A stretch of DNA of 16,301 bases from Lawsonibacter sp. (GCA_022798855.1 JAAWNI010000017.1:1-16301); one strand, 5' to 3'; shown: positions 6,864-14,072, counted from the stretch's first letter. Notes: generated by a model not told the origin, from the sequence alone. Translations and numbers: made by a program.

Positions 6864-7799
6864 ATGAGCAAACCAAAACGCGTCATCGCCCTGGGCTTTT
6901 TTGACGGGGTCCACCTGGGCCACGGGGCCCTGCTCCGGCGGGTGGAGGAGGCGGCGGACCGGCTGGGGGCCGTGCCCTGCGCCTTCACCTTTGACAAGAG
7001 CCCCACCGCCGTCATTACCGGCCAGAACGTGCCCCTGCTGTCCACGGTGGACGACCGCGTCCGCCTGATGCGGGAGGGCTACGGCATCCAGGAGGTGGTG
7101 GTGGCGTCCTTCGACGCCATGCAGCGCATGGCCTGGGAGGACTTTGTGTCCAAGTATCTGGCGGAGGAGCTGGGGGCCGTCCATGTGGTGGCGGGACACG
7201 ACTTCCACTTTGGCTACATGGGCCAGGGCAATCCAGCCCGGCTGAAGGAGCGGTGCGCCCAGCTGGGGCTGGGCTGCGACGTCATCCAGAAGGTGGAGCG
7301 GGACGGCATCACCATCTCCTCCACCTACATCCGGACCCTGGTCGCCCAGGGGGAGATGGAGCGGGCCGCCCAGTTTCTGGGCCACCCCCACATCCTCACC
7401 CAGCAGGTGGGCCACGGCAAGGGCATCGGCCACTCCACCCTGGGCTTTCCCACCGTCAACCTGCGGGTGCCCGAGGGGGTGATTGTCCCCGCCTTTGGGG
7501 TGTACGCCGCCCGGGTGTGGGTGCTCCCCGACTACCCCGACCACCGGCCCCGCATCCCGGGGGGAGGGCCCTACACGGCGGTGACCAACGTGGGGGTCCG
7601 GCCCACGGTGGAGGACAACGACGGCCGGGTGACGGTGGAGGGCTTTATGCTGGACTTTGACGGCGACCTGTACGGCCGTCAGATCCGGATGGAGTTCCAC
7701 AAGCGGCTGCGGGGGGAGCGGAAATTCCCCTCCATGGCCGCCCTGGCGGAGGAGATCAGGCGCAACGCGGACCAGGCGCGGGACTATTTTGGAGGGTGA
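6864..7799 (+). CDS. ribF: Bifunctional riboflavin kinase / FAD synthetase
   Basis: Converts riboflavin to FMN and then FAD. The 311-residue protein has an N-terminal nucleotidyltransferase (FAD synthetase) half with ALGFFDGVHLGHGALL (GFFDGVHLGH at residues 11-20, the HxGH nucleotide-binding motif), VVAGHDFHFGYMGQG, and ISSTYIRTL near 151. The C-terminal riboflavin kinase half has GHGKGIGHSTLGFPTVNL (the PTxN substrate/Mg motif) and TNVGVRPTVE, ending in the ERKFPSMAALAEEIRRNADQA helix. Start ATG 6864 follows AGAGGTG; the in-frame ATG at 6792 lies inside the repeat element and is rejected. No FMN riboswitch is apparent upstream. The gene ends 5 bases before the next start, whose ribosome-binding site lies within the last codons of ribF. 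Confidence 0.96.
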   Translation: MSKPKRVIALGFFDGVHLGHGALLRRVEEAADRLGAVPCAFTFDKSPTAVITGQNVPLLSTVDDRVRLMREGYGIQEVVVASFDAMQRMAWEDFVSKYLAEELGAVHVVAGHDFHFGYMGQGNPARLKERCAQLGLGCDVIQKVERDGITISSTYIRTLVAQGEMERAAQFLGHPHILTQQVGHGKGIGHSTLGFPTVNLRVPEGVIVPAFGVYAARVWVLPDYPDHRPRIPGGGPYTAVTNVGVRPTVEDNDGRVTVEGFMLDFDGDLYGRQIRMEFHKRLRGERKFPSMAALAEEIRRNADQARDYFGG

Positions 7800-7804
7800 C
7801 GTCC

Positions 7805-9178
7805 ATGGGATTTTTCCACCAGCTGCACCACGAGCATCAGGCCAGATACGACCGGATGTTCCCCTACCTGTGGGCCTACGCGGGCCTTCTGGCCCTGGCC
7901 GGGGCGCTGTTCGCCATAGACGGCCGGGAGGACGTGCTCCGGGGGCTCTGCACCATCATCACCACCGAGGACGCCCTGATTACCGACTACGTCCTGGTGG
8001 CCGGGCCGGGGGCGGCGCTGGTCAACTCCGCCATCGTCACCGCCATCAGCATCTGCCTGCTCTACGCCGCCGGCGACACCCTGAACGGCATGACCCTGGT
8101 GGAGATGGGGCTGATGTCCGGATTTTCCCTGTTCGGCAAGAATTTTGTCAACATCTGGCCCATCCTGGCCGGGACCTGGCTGTATACCAAGGCCTGCCGC
8201 CAGCGGCTGGCGGGCAACATCGGCATCGGCCTGATGTCCACCGCCCTGGCCCCCATCGTCAGCTATATCGCCCTGGACAACGGCTGGGGCGGCCCCGTCC
8301 AGGGGGTGCTGGTGGGCGTCGTCATCGGCTTTATTATGCCCCCCCTGGCCACCTACACCTACCGCATCCAGAACGGCATGAATCTCTACAACGTGGGCTT
8401 CGCCTGCGGCCTGGCCGCCCTCATCTGCGTCCCCCTGATGGCCTCCCTGGGGGCCGACCCCACCACCCACTACCGCTGGGCCAAGGGCTACGACCTGCCC
8501 TTTGGGGTTATGCTGGGCGCCCTGTGCGTGCTGCTGATTCTGGGGGGGCTGTTTTTCAGCCGCAAGCCGGTTTGGGCCGCCTGGGCGGGCTACCGCCGGC
8601 TGCTCCAGACCAGCGGCCGGGCCCCCAGCGACTACCTGCGTATGTTCGGCCCCGCCCCGGTGGTCATCAACACCGGAGTGAACGGCCTGATCGGCATGGC
8701 CTACATCCTCCTCACCGGCGGCGACCTGAACGGCCCCACCGTGGGGGGCATCTTTACCATTATGGGCTTCTCCGCCTTCGGCAAGCACGCGTTCAACATC
8801 CTGCCCGTTATGGGCGGGGTCGCCCTGGGCAGCCTTGTGATGGATTGGACGCTGAATGACTCCGCCGTCCAGCTGGCCTGCCTGTTCTGCACTACCCTGG
8901 CCCCCATCGCCGGCTACTTCGGCTGGCCCTATGGGGTGCTGGCCGGGTTCCTCCACTCCTCGGTGGTGTTGTATACCGGCTCCCCCGTGGCGGGGATGAA
9001 CCTGTATAATAACGGGTTTTCCGGCGGGCTGATCGCGATCGTCCTCTACCCCACGATTATGGCTATCGCCCGCCACCGCAAGCCTGCACTCCAGGATGTG
9101 GATTACTTCGACCAGCTGGAGGGCGACCGGCCCGTTATCCCTCCCGACCCCAGGGTGCTCCAGGAGGAGGAGGTTTAG
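7805..9178 (+). CDS. Polytopic membrane protein, DUF1576 family
   Basis: A 457-residue protein that is mostly hydrophobic, with roughly ten or more membrane segments, a charged N-terminus and an acidic cytoplasmic-looking tail (DVDYFDQLEGDRP...). I assign it to DUF1576 by overall pattern; its function is unknown and a transporter or channel is plausible. Two homologous halves can be seen: GDTLNGMTL..GFSLFGKNFVNI (from residue 90) matches GGDLNGPTV..GFSAFGKHAFNI (from 305), and MNLYNVGF (192) matches MNLYNNGF (398). Start: ATG 7805, 8 bases after GGAGGG (7791-7796); GTG 7796 overlaps that ribosome-binding site. It appears translationally coupled to ribF, the last gene of this run before a strong terminator, which may or may not mean a flavin link. 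Confidence 0.85.
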   Translation: MGFFHQLHHEHQARYDRMFPYLWAYAGLLALAGALFAIDGREDVLRGLCTIITTEDALITDYVLVAGPGAALVNSAIVTAISICLLYAAGDTLNGMTLVEMGLMSGFSLFGKNFVNIWPILAGTWLYTKACRQRLAGNIGIGLMSTALAPIVSYIALDNGWGGPVQGVLVGVVIGFIMPPLATYTYRIQNGMNLYNVGFACGLAALICVPLMASLGADPTTHYRWAKGYDLPFGVMLGALCVLLILGGLFFSRKPVWAAWAGYRRLLQTSGRAPSDYLRMFGPAPVVINTGVNGLIGMAYILLTGGDLNGPTVGGIFTIMGFSAFGKHAFNILPVMGGVALGSLVMDWTLNDSAVQLACLFCTTLAPIAGYFGWPYGVLAGFLHSSVVLYTGSPVAGMNLYNNGFSGGLIAIVLYPTIMAIARHRKPALQDVDYFDQLEGDRPVIPPDPRVLQEEEV

Positions 9179-9183
9179 AGCGC

Positions 9184-9211
9184 AAAATCCCGGCCTTTCG
9201 GCCGGGATTTT
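9184..9211. terminator. Strong bidirectional intrinsic terminator
   Basis: A perfect 12-bp stem, AAAATCCCGGCC (9184-9195) with GGCCGGGATTTT (9200-9211), and a TTTC loop. The A/T-rich base gives a T run on either strand, so it can end both the + strand ribF/DUF1576 transcript and the - strand MATE transcript. It begins 5 bases after the DUF1576 stop. Confidence 0.9.
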
Positions 9212-9230
9212 ACCTTGTTTAAGGGATGGT

Positions 9231-9356
9231 GGGATTCCACTGACCGGAAATCTGTAGGGGGCGGCGGCCCCGGCGCGCCGTTTTAACGGAAGGGCCCTAT
9301 GCAAGGCGGCGCGCCGAGTCGTCGCGCCCTACAGGCTCTAGGGAAAGTCGAAATCC
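9231..9356. repeat. Composite palindromic repeat with GTAGGG...CCCTAC inner element
   Basis: The outer ends GGGATT (9233-9237 region) and AATCCC (about 9351-9356) are inverted. Inside, 9254-9332 is a long palindrome from GTAGGG to CCCTAC whose centre, CGCGCCGTTTTAACGGAA, recurs at 15709-15727 in a second copy (15705-15769). A half copy lies at 15330-15356. The flanking words GGAAATCTGTAGGG and CCTACAGGCTCTA are also shared between copies. It lies between two converging genes and is non-coding. Confidence 0.8.
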
Positions 9357-9361
9357 CCCAA

Positions 9362-10693
9362 TCACCGCTTTTGGCGGCGCCAGCCATCCCGGCCGAGGAA
9401 AAATATCCCGGCGAAAAGGAGGGCCTTGCACACGTTGTCGGCGATCATGCAGTACCACACCGCCCGGAGGCCCAGCCCCCACACACCCACGCACAGGTAG
9501 GTGGACAGGATGCGCACCCCCCACATGCTGCCCGTCTCGATGAGGAAGGCCCCACGGGTGCGGCCCATGCCGTAGAGGATGCCCTCCAGCACGATCATCA
9601 GCCCGAAGAAAGGCTCGGAGAAGGCCACCAGCCGCAGCATTTCGGCCCCCAGCTCCACCACCGCCGCCGACGGGGAGAACAGCGCCATCAGCGGCCGGGC
9701 CGTCAGGTAGAGGACCACGCCGCTGAGGCACATCATAGCCACCGTCAGCCCGACGCTCAGCCGGCCCACCGCCTTCAGCCTGGAGTCATTGCCCTCCCCC
9801 AGCGCCGCCCCCACCAGGGCGGAGGTGGCGGTGCGCAGGCCGTAGCCGGGGATGTAGAAGATGGTTTCGGCGGTCACGGCGATGGAGTGGGCGGCAAAGA
9901 CGGTGGTGCCCATGGCGTCGGACACCATCCCGGCGAAAACCACGTACCCCAGGCAGGAGGTAACGCTGGTGCCCAGCACCGGGACGCCCACCTGGGCGCA
10001 GTGCCGCAGCAGGCCCCGGTCCGCTGAAAACTCCCGCCACCGCCAGCGCAGCAGGGGGGTCCGGCGGTAGGCCAGGAACATCAGCGCGCCGGACAGGGTG
10101 TAGGAGGCGGCGGAAGCGATGGCCGCCCCCTCCACCCCCAGGGCGCAGACGTAGATCAGCAGGTAGTTCAGCCCCGCGTTCAGCAGGTTGGCCCCCAGGC
10201 TGATGAGCATGGGGGTCTTGGTGTTCTGGGTGGCCCGGATGGCCGCGCCCAGAATGCTGTTGGCGGAGCGGAATACCATGGGCAGGCTGACGATGAAAAA
10301 GTACCGGGAGGCCTGGGCCTGGATGGCCGGCTCCGCCCCCATCCACACCGGGATAAAGGGGCTGAGGGCGATGGAGGCCCCGCCGCAGACCACTCCGCAG
10401 CCCACCGACAGGATCAGGGCCTGCTGGGCCAGCTTTCCCGCACGCCCCCGGTCCCCGGCCCCCACCGCCTGGGAGATCAGGGCCAGCACCGCCGTGGCCG
10501 CGGAAGCCGAGATGCTGTTGACCAGCCAGGTGATGGTGGTGGTCACGCTGACCGCCGCCGTGGCCTGCTCCCCCAGCTGCCCCACCATGGCGGTGTCCAC
10601 ATATTGCAGGAGGGTCCTGAGGATTTCCTCCACCATGGTGGGGAGGGACAGGAGGGCCAGGGTGCGGAACAGGGATTTGTTCCAGCGGCTCAT
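9362..10693 (-). CDS. MATE family multidrug/metabolite efflux transporter
   Basis: A 443-residue integral membrane protein with about 12 hydrophobic segments, the usual MATE size. It opens SRWNKSLFRTLALLSLPTM..LRTLLQYVDTAMVGQLGEQA, the MatE signature region, and has the second-half counterpart around QVGVPVLGTSVTSCLGYVVFAGMVS. MATE proteins export drugs or metabolites using Na+ or H+ gradients; the substrate cannot be read here. Start: the frame is open upstream to an ATG at 10825, but the predicted - strand promoter (10817-10845) puts transcription initiation inside that extension, and the extension is arginine-rich and not MATE-like. ATG 10693, after AGGA (10703-10706), is chosen. It overlaps the stop of a 20-codon leader ORF. 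It is divergent from the hydrolase/ATP-grasp group. Confidence 0.92.
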   Translation of the reverse strand: MSRWNKSLFRTLALLSLPTMVEEILRTLLQYVDTAMVGQLGEQATAAVSVTTTITWLVNSISASAATAVLALISQAVGAGDRGRAGKLAQQALILSVGCGVVCGGASIALSPFIPVWMGAEPAIQAQASRYFFIVSLPMVFRSANSILGAAIRATQNTKTPMLISLGANLLNAGLNYLLIYVCALGVEGAAIASAASYTLSGALMFLAYRRTPLLRWRWREFSADRGLLRHCAQVGVPVLGTSVTSCLGYVVFAGMVSDAMGTTVFAAHSIAVTAETIFYIPGYGLRTATSALVGAALGEGNDSRLKAVGRLSVGLTVAMMCLSGVVLYLTARPLMALFSPSAAVVELGAEMLRLVAFSEPFFGLMIVLEGILYGMGRTRGAFLIETGSMWGVRILSTYLCVGVWGLGLRAVWYCMIADNVCKALLFAGIFFLGRDGWRRQKR

Positions 10694-10752
10694 AGCGGCC
10701 GGTCCTGGAAAAGGGCGGCGCCAGCGCCGCCGGTTAAGCTGATATCTGCCAC
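10690..10752 (-). CDS. Putative 20-aa leader peptide translationally coupled to the MATE gene
   Basis: On the - strand the best ribosome-binding site of the whole leader, AAGGAGGAG (10766-10758), is not in reach of any start in the transporter frame. It lies 5-7 bases before a GTG (10752-10750) that opens a 20-codon ORF (MADISLTGGAGAALFQDRPL). The ORF's TGA overlaps the transporter ATG as ATGA (10693-10690). This is the usual geometry of translational coupling or of a regulatory leader peptide. The ORF contains a strong GC hairpin (10714-10731) upstream of the weak transporter ribosome-binding site. No similarity to a known leader is recognised; the role is inference. Confidence 0.5.
   Translation of the reverse strand: MADISLTGGAGAALFQDRPL
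10714..10731 (-). promoter_or_regulatory. GC hairpin inside the MATE leader
   Basis: GGCGGCGC (10714-10721) pairs perfectly with GCGCCGCC (10724-10731). It lies within the leader ORF, between its strong ribosome-binding site and the transporter start, and would be melted by ribosomes translating the leader. The 12-base word GGCGGCGCCAGC is shared with the hairpin after the ATP-grasp gene (14076-14087). Confidence 0.5.
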
Positions 10753-10816
10753 TGTGGCTCCTCCTTGTACCGTAACATAGCGAATTGCCGGCGGCCGGAC
10801 GGGCTGCCTTATCTAT

Positions 10817-10845
10817 ATCATACATCCGGAGGGGGAAATAAGCAA
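10817..10845 (-). promoter_or_regulatory. Sigma-A promoter for the MATE transporter
   Basis: Read on the - strand: -35 TTGCTT (10845-10840), 17-base spacer, -10 TATGAT (10822-10817). The predicted start near 10810 gives a leader of about 57 bases before the GTG of the leader ORF and about 117 before the transporter ATG. Confidence 0.75.
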
Positions 10846-10868
10846 TTCCTTTGGCGCAATAAATACGA

Positions 10869-10897
10869 TTGCAATTTGGCCGTATCTCTGCTATAAT
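10869..10897 (+). promoter_or_regulatory. Sigma-A promoter for the hydrolase/ATP-grasp group
   Basis: -35 TTGCAA (10869-10874), 17-base spacer, -10 TATAAT (10892-10897), a near-consensus promoter. The predicted start is near 10904, giving a leader of about 53 bases that includes a 7-bp hairpin (CGCCTTT 10916-10922 with AAAGGCG 10927-10933). An inverted repeat GCAAT-N7-ATTGC (10856-10872) overlaps its -35 and lies between the two divergent promoters, so it is a possible operator. Confidence 0.82.
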
Positions 10898-10956
10898 GTG
10901 TCCTTAGAATCGCGCCGCCTTTATCCAAAGGCGCATAAGAAAGAGGCATACCTGTC

Positions 10957-11724
10957 ATGATCCATAAGTGGGATATTACCATTCCGGAGCTCACCGGAGA
11001 CGAGCCCCGCAGGGCCTACGTCTATGTGCCCGGCTGGTGGGAGGAGGACCCGGAGCAGCGCTTTCCGGTGCTCTATATGTTTGACGGGCACAACGTATTT
11101 TTCGACGAGGACGCCACCTATGGCAAGTCCTGGGGGATGAAGGAGTATCTGGAGTACACCGACGCCCCCCTGATTGTGGCGGCGGTGGAGTGCAACCGCC
11201 ACCCGGACAACGGCCGGCTGTCGGAGTACTCCCCCTTCAATTTCCGCTATGAGCGGTTCAAGACCGTCCCCGGGCGGGGGAAGGCCACCATGGAGTGGTT
11301 CACCAAGGTATTCAAGCCGCTGGTGGACGAGGAGTTCCCCACCCTGCCTGGACGGGAGGACACCTTTATCGCCGGCAGCTCCATGGGTGGGCTGATGAGC
11401 CTGTACGCCCTGCTGGAGTACAACCACATTTTCTCCCGGGCGGCGGCCCTGTCCCCCTCGCTGTGGGTGGCCCCGGGGAAGGCGGAAGCGATGCTCCGCT
11501 CCGCCCGGCCGGCGGCGGACACCGTGCTGTATATGGACTACGGCTCGCGGGAGCTGGCCAACCACGCCCACACCCTCCGCTCCCTGGGGCGGGCGGTGCA
11601 GACGCTGCTGGAGAGAGGGGTGCTTGTGGATTTCCGCGTCGTCCCCGGCGGCGACCACAGCGAGGCCAGCTGGGAGCGGCAGATACCTTTCTTTCTCAAC
11701 ACCCTGCTCTACGGGCGGGAGTAA
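10957..11724 (+). CDS. Alpha/beta-hydrolase, esterase-like (esterase D / COG2819 type)
   Basis: A 255-residue cytoplasmic protein of the esterase-D-like alpha/beta-hydrolase group. It opens with an immunoglobulin-like strand region (RRAYVYVPGWW), then PVLYMFDGHNVFFDEDATYG, the usual oxyanion/early-strand motif of this family. The nucleophile elbow GSSMGG is at residues 140-145 with S142 as the predicted nucleophile, followed by SPSLWVAP. The C-terminal catalytic histidine is H234 in PGGDHSEASW. No signal peptide is seen. The start ATG has a modest AGAGG (10942-10946) ribosome-binding site. It is the first gene after the + strand promoter and is followed by a second, different hydrolase and an ATP-grasp enzyme. 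Family members hydrolyse ester or thioester bonds (siderophore esterases, acyl-CoA or S-formylglutathione hydrolases); the substrate here is unknown. Confidence 0.87.
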   Translation: MIHKWDITIPELTGDEPRRAYVYVPGWWEEDPEQRFPVLYMFDGHNVFFDEDATYGKSWGMKEYLEYTDAPLIVAAVECNRHPDNGRLSEYSPFNFRYERFKTVPGRGKATMEWFTKVFKPLVDEEFPTLPGREDTFIAGSSMGGLMSLYALLEYNHIFSRAAALSPSLWVAPGKAEAMLRSARPAADTVLYMDYGSRELANHAHTLRSLGRAVQTLLERGVLVDFRVVPGGDHSEASWERQIPFFLNTLLYGRE

Positions 11725-11875
11725 GAAGCTGTACCAATCGCCACAGCACATATCTTTCCGGCCTAAATTGCTGTTGGCCGCGTTGAAAAAGCTTGAAGTA
11801 CATCCAGCCGCCTGGGCGTATTGGCATGTTGCAAACAGACTCTAATGGTACAGCTGCTAAATGGAGGAATGACCA

Positions 11876-12625
11876 ATGGAAACTCAGTATGTCAAGCAGT
11901 ACAGCCCGGCCCTGGACCGGGATATGGAGTGCAAAATCTACGGCCGCGCCGGCCGGCCCGTGCTGTACATCCCCTGTCAGGACGGCCGGTTTTTCGACTT
12001 TGAGAGCTTCCGCCTGACCGACACCTGGGCCCCCTGGATCGAGTCCGGCAAGGCCATGGTGTTCAGCATCGACACCATGGACAAGGAGACTTGGTCTGCC
12101 CAGGGCGACCCCGGCTGGCGGGTCCGCCGCCATGAGCAGTGGATGCGCTACATCACTGACGAGATGGTCCCCTTTATGCGGGCCGAGGCCAACAGCCGCA
12201 ACGGCTGGACCGGGGAGCCGGGGGTGATGGCCTTCGGGTGCAGCCTGGGGGCCACCCACGCCGCCAACTTGTTTTTCCGCCGCCCCGACCTCTTCGACCG
12301 GGTGCTGGCCCTCAGCGGAATCTACACCGGGTCCTACGGCTTTGGGGGCTACTCCGATGAGCTGGTCTACCTCAACTCCCTGGTGGACTGCATGGCCAAC
12401 ATGCCCAGCGGCCACCCCTATATCGACCTGTACAACCGGAAGAAGGGCGTGGTCTGCGCGGGCCAGGGGGCCTGGGAGCAGCCGGAAACTACCCGCCGCC
12501 TGAAACAGATCTTCGGGGAGAAGGGGATCAACATCTGGGTGGACCTGTGGGGCTGGGACGTGTGCCACGACTGGCCCTGGTGGTATAAGCAGACCGAGTA
12601 TTTCCTGCCCTATCTGCTGGACTGA
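11876..12625 (+). CDS. Esterase family alpha/beta-hydrolase (COG4947-like)
   Basis: A 249-residue cytoplasmic alpha/beta-hydrolase not closely similar to the preceding one. It opens METQYVKQYSPALDRDMECKI, has the strand PVLYIPCQDGRFFDF, and the nucleophile elbow GCSLGA (residues 121-126, S123) followed by THAANLFFRRPDLFDRVLALSGIY. The predicted catalytic histidine is H231 in the tryptophan-rich CHDWPWWYKQTEYFLPYLL end, with an acid in WVDLWGWD. GGAGG (11863-11867) gives a good start. The 151-base gap from the previous gene holds no terminator that I can see, so cotranscription is likely. I recall that hydrolases of this sort often neighbour ATP-grasp genes in Clostridia, which fits the next gene; the reaction is unknown. 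Confidence 0.85.
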   Translation: METQYVKQYSPALDRDMECKIYGRAGRPVLYIPCQDGRFFDFESFRLTDTWAPWIESGKAMVFSIDTMDKETWSAQGDPGWRVRRHEQWMRYITDEMVPFMRAEANSRNGWTGEPGVMAFGCSLGATHAANLFFRRPDLFDRVLALSGIYTGSYGFGGYSDELVYLNSLVDCMANMPSGHPYIDLYNRKKGVVCAGQGAWEQPETTRRLKQIFGEKGINIWVDLWGWDVCHDWPWWYKQTEYFLPYLLD

Positions 12626-12657
12626 TTTGCGGTGATTGTCAGGATTTGTGCCACCAT

Positions 12658-12733
12658 GTAGGGGCGGATATCATCCGCCCGTAAAATAATCAATGGTGTT
12701 TTATCAGAACGGGCGGGTAATACCCGCCCCTAC
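12658..12733. repeat. Paired GTAGGGGCG palindromes with two different cores
   Basis: The left unit, 12658-12681, is GTAGGGGCGG-ATATCAT-CCGCCCG. The right unit, 12710-12733, is CGGGCGG-GTAATA-CCCGCCCCTAC. The ends are inverted copies of each other, as at 6779-6848, but the cores differ while each remains self-complementary. The spacer of about 28 bases is AT-rich. It lies between the second hydrolase and the ATP-grasp gene. Confidence 0.83.
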
Positions 12734-12770
12734 AGGACCGGCGCGGCTTTCCATGCCGCCGCCATCCGCT

Positions 12771-12802
12771 GGGCCGCCCAGGGCGGCGGCCCGCTCTTTT
12801 TT
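12771..12802 (+). terminator. Terminator or attenuator upstream of the ATP-grasp gene
   Basis: GGGCCGCC (12771-12778) pairs with GGCGGCCC (12785-12792), followed by GCTC and six T residues (12797-12802). A competing 9-bp stem, GCCGCCGCC (12755-12763) with GGCGGCGGC (12782-12790), uses the same right arm, so the two structures exclude each other. It is either a plain terminator after the hydrolases or an attenuator controlling the ligase gene 57 bases downstream. No good promoter is visible between it and the ligase start. Confidence 0.65.
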
Positions 12803-12859
12803 GCCCCCGCGACCTCAACGAGTTAAAGCGTTGTAGTATAAATACAGGAGTGTGCAGCT

Positions 12860-14065
12860 ATGAAAAATTGTGTGTTTATTTCCCCAAATTTCCCCACCAA
12901 CTACTGGAAGTTCTGCCGTGAGCTGAGGAATAACGGCCTGAACGTGCTGGGCGTGGGCGACCAGCCCTACGGCGAGCTGAGCCAGGACCTGAAGGACAGC
13001 CTTACCGAGTACTACAAGGTGGGCAGCCTGGAGAACTACGACGAGGTCTACCGGGCGGTGGCCTTCTTCGCCTTCAAATACGGCCGAATCCACTGGCTGG
13101 AGTCCAACAACGAGTACTGGCTGGAGCGGGACGCCCAGCTGCGCACCGACTTCCACATCACCAGCGGCTTCCAGACGGAGGACATGCCCCGGGTGAAGTA
13201 CAAGTCCAAAATGAAGGAGTTTTACCAGAAGGCGGGCATCCCCGCCGCCCGCTGGCACCTGGTGGACAGCGAAGCGGGGTGCGCCAAGTTCATCAAGGAG
13301 GTGGGCTGGCCGGTGATCGTCAAGCCGGACAACGGAGTGGGGGCCTCCCACACCTACCGGTTGGAAAATAAGGAGCAGCTCCAGGCCTTCCTGGCGGAGC
13401 GGGACCCGGAGGCTCCCTACATCATGGAGGAGTTCATCTACGCCACCGTCAACTCCTACGACGCCATCATCGACTCCAACGGCGAGCCCCTCTTCGAGAC
13501 GGGCAACATCACCCCCATGTCCATCATGGACATCGTCAACGACCAGGACAACTCCATCTACTACATCCTGAAGACCCTCCCCGCCGACACCCGGAAGGCG
13601 GGCCGGGCGGCGGTGAAGAGCTTTGGCGTAAAAAGCCGGTTCGTCCACTTTGAGTTCTTCCGCCTGGACCGGGACCAGGAGGGCATGGGCAAAAAGGGGG
13701 ACGTGGTGGCCCTGGAGGTCAACATGCGGCCCTGCGGCGGCTTTACCCCCGACATGATCAACTTCGCCCACTCCACCAACGTGTACAAGATCTGGGCGGA
13801 TATGGTGGCCTTCGACCAGTCCACCGTCCCCGTGGGGGAGCACGCCTTCTGCGCCTTCGCCGGCCGCCGGGACGGGAAGAACTTCGTCCTGGGCCACGAG
13901 GAGCTGATGAAGAAGTACGGCAAAAATATGCGCATGGTGGAGCGCATCCCAGACGCCCTCGCCGACGCCATGGGCAACCAGATGTATGTGGCCGTCTTCC
14001 CTACCCAGAAGAAGCTGGACGCCTTTTATCAGGACGTGCTTCTCTGTGAGGAGGCAGCGCAATAA
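12860..14065 (+). CDS. ATP-grasp domain ligase of unknown substrate
   Basis: A 401-residue cytoplasmic protein of the ATP-grasp superfamily, which joins a carboxylate to an amine or other nucleophile through an acylphosphate. The N-terminal pre-ATP-grasp domain is seen in FISPNFPTNYWKFCRELRNNGLNVLGVGD. The ATP-binding core has WPVIVKPDNGVGASHT (K155; Gly-rich loop at 159-163), APYIMEEFI, and the metal-binding strand ALEVNMRPCGGFTPDM (E286, N288). The closest recognisable pattern is the carbamoyl-phosphate synthase/biotin carboxylase branch, without their extra domains. AGGAG (12846-12850) sets the start. It follows two alpha/beta-hydrolases on the same strand, though a terminator-like hairpin lies between. 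The substrate cannot be deduced; a dedicated amide- or peptide-forming step is inferred. Confidence 0.88.
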   Translation: MKNCVFISPNFPTNYWKFCRELRNNGLNVLGVGDQPYGELSQDLKDSLTEYYKVGSLENYDEVYRAVAFFAFKYGRIHWLESNNEYWLERDAQLRTDFHITSGFQTEDMPRVKYKSKMKEFYQKAGIPAARWHLVDSEAGCAKFIKEVGWPVIVKPDNGVGASHTYRLENKEQLQAFLAERDPEAPYIMEEFIYATVNSYDAIIDSNGEPLFETGNITPMSIMDIVNDQDNSIYYILKTLPADTRKAGRAAVKSFGVKSRFVHFEFFRLDRDQEGMGKKGDVVALEVNMRPCGGFTPDMINFAHSTNVYKIWADMVAFDQSTVPVGEHAFCAFAGRRDGKNFVLGHEELMKKYGKNMRMVERIPDALADAMGNQMYVAVFPTQKKLDAFYQDVLLCEEAAQ

Positions 14066-14072
14066 ATGGAAC

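Noticed and set aside
7657..8859. A 400-codon + strand frame overlapping the end of ribF and DUF1576
   Set aside because: The Arg/Pro/Gly/His-rich translation has no fold; the overlapping DUF1576 frame has clear membrane segments and an internal repeat.
10753..10810. A guanidine (ykkC-type) or other riboswitch in the MATE leader
   Set aside because: The predicted leader is short and I see none of the conserved motifs; the leader ORF explains the strong ribosome-binding site better.
12837..12842. TATAAA as a -10 box for the ATP-grasp gene
   Set aside because: It has no -35 at a usable distance, and transcription would begin after the ribosome-binding site.
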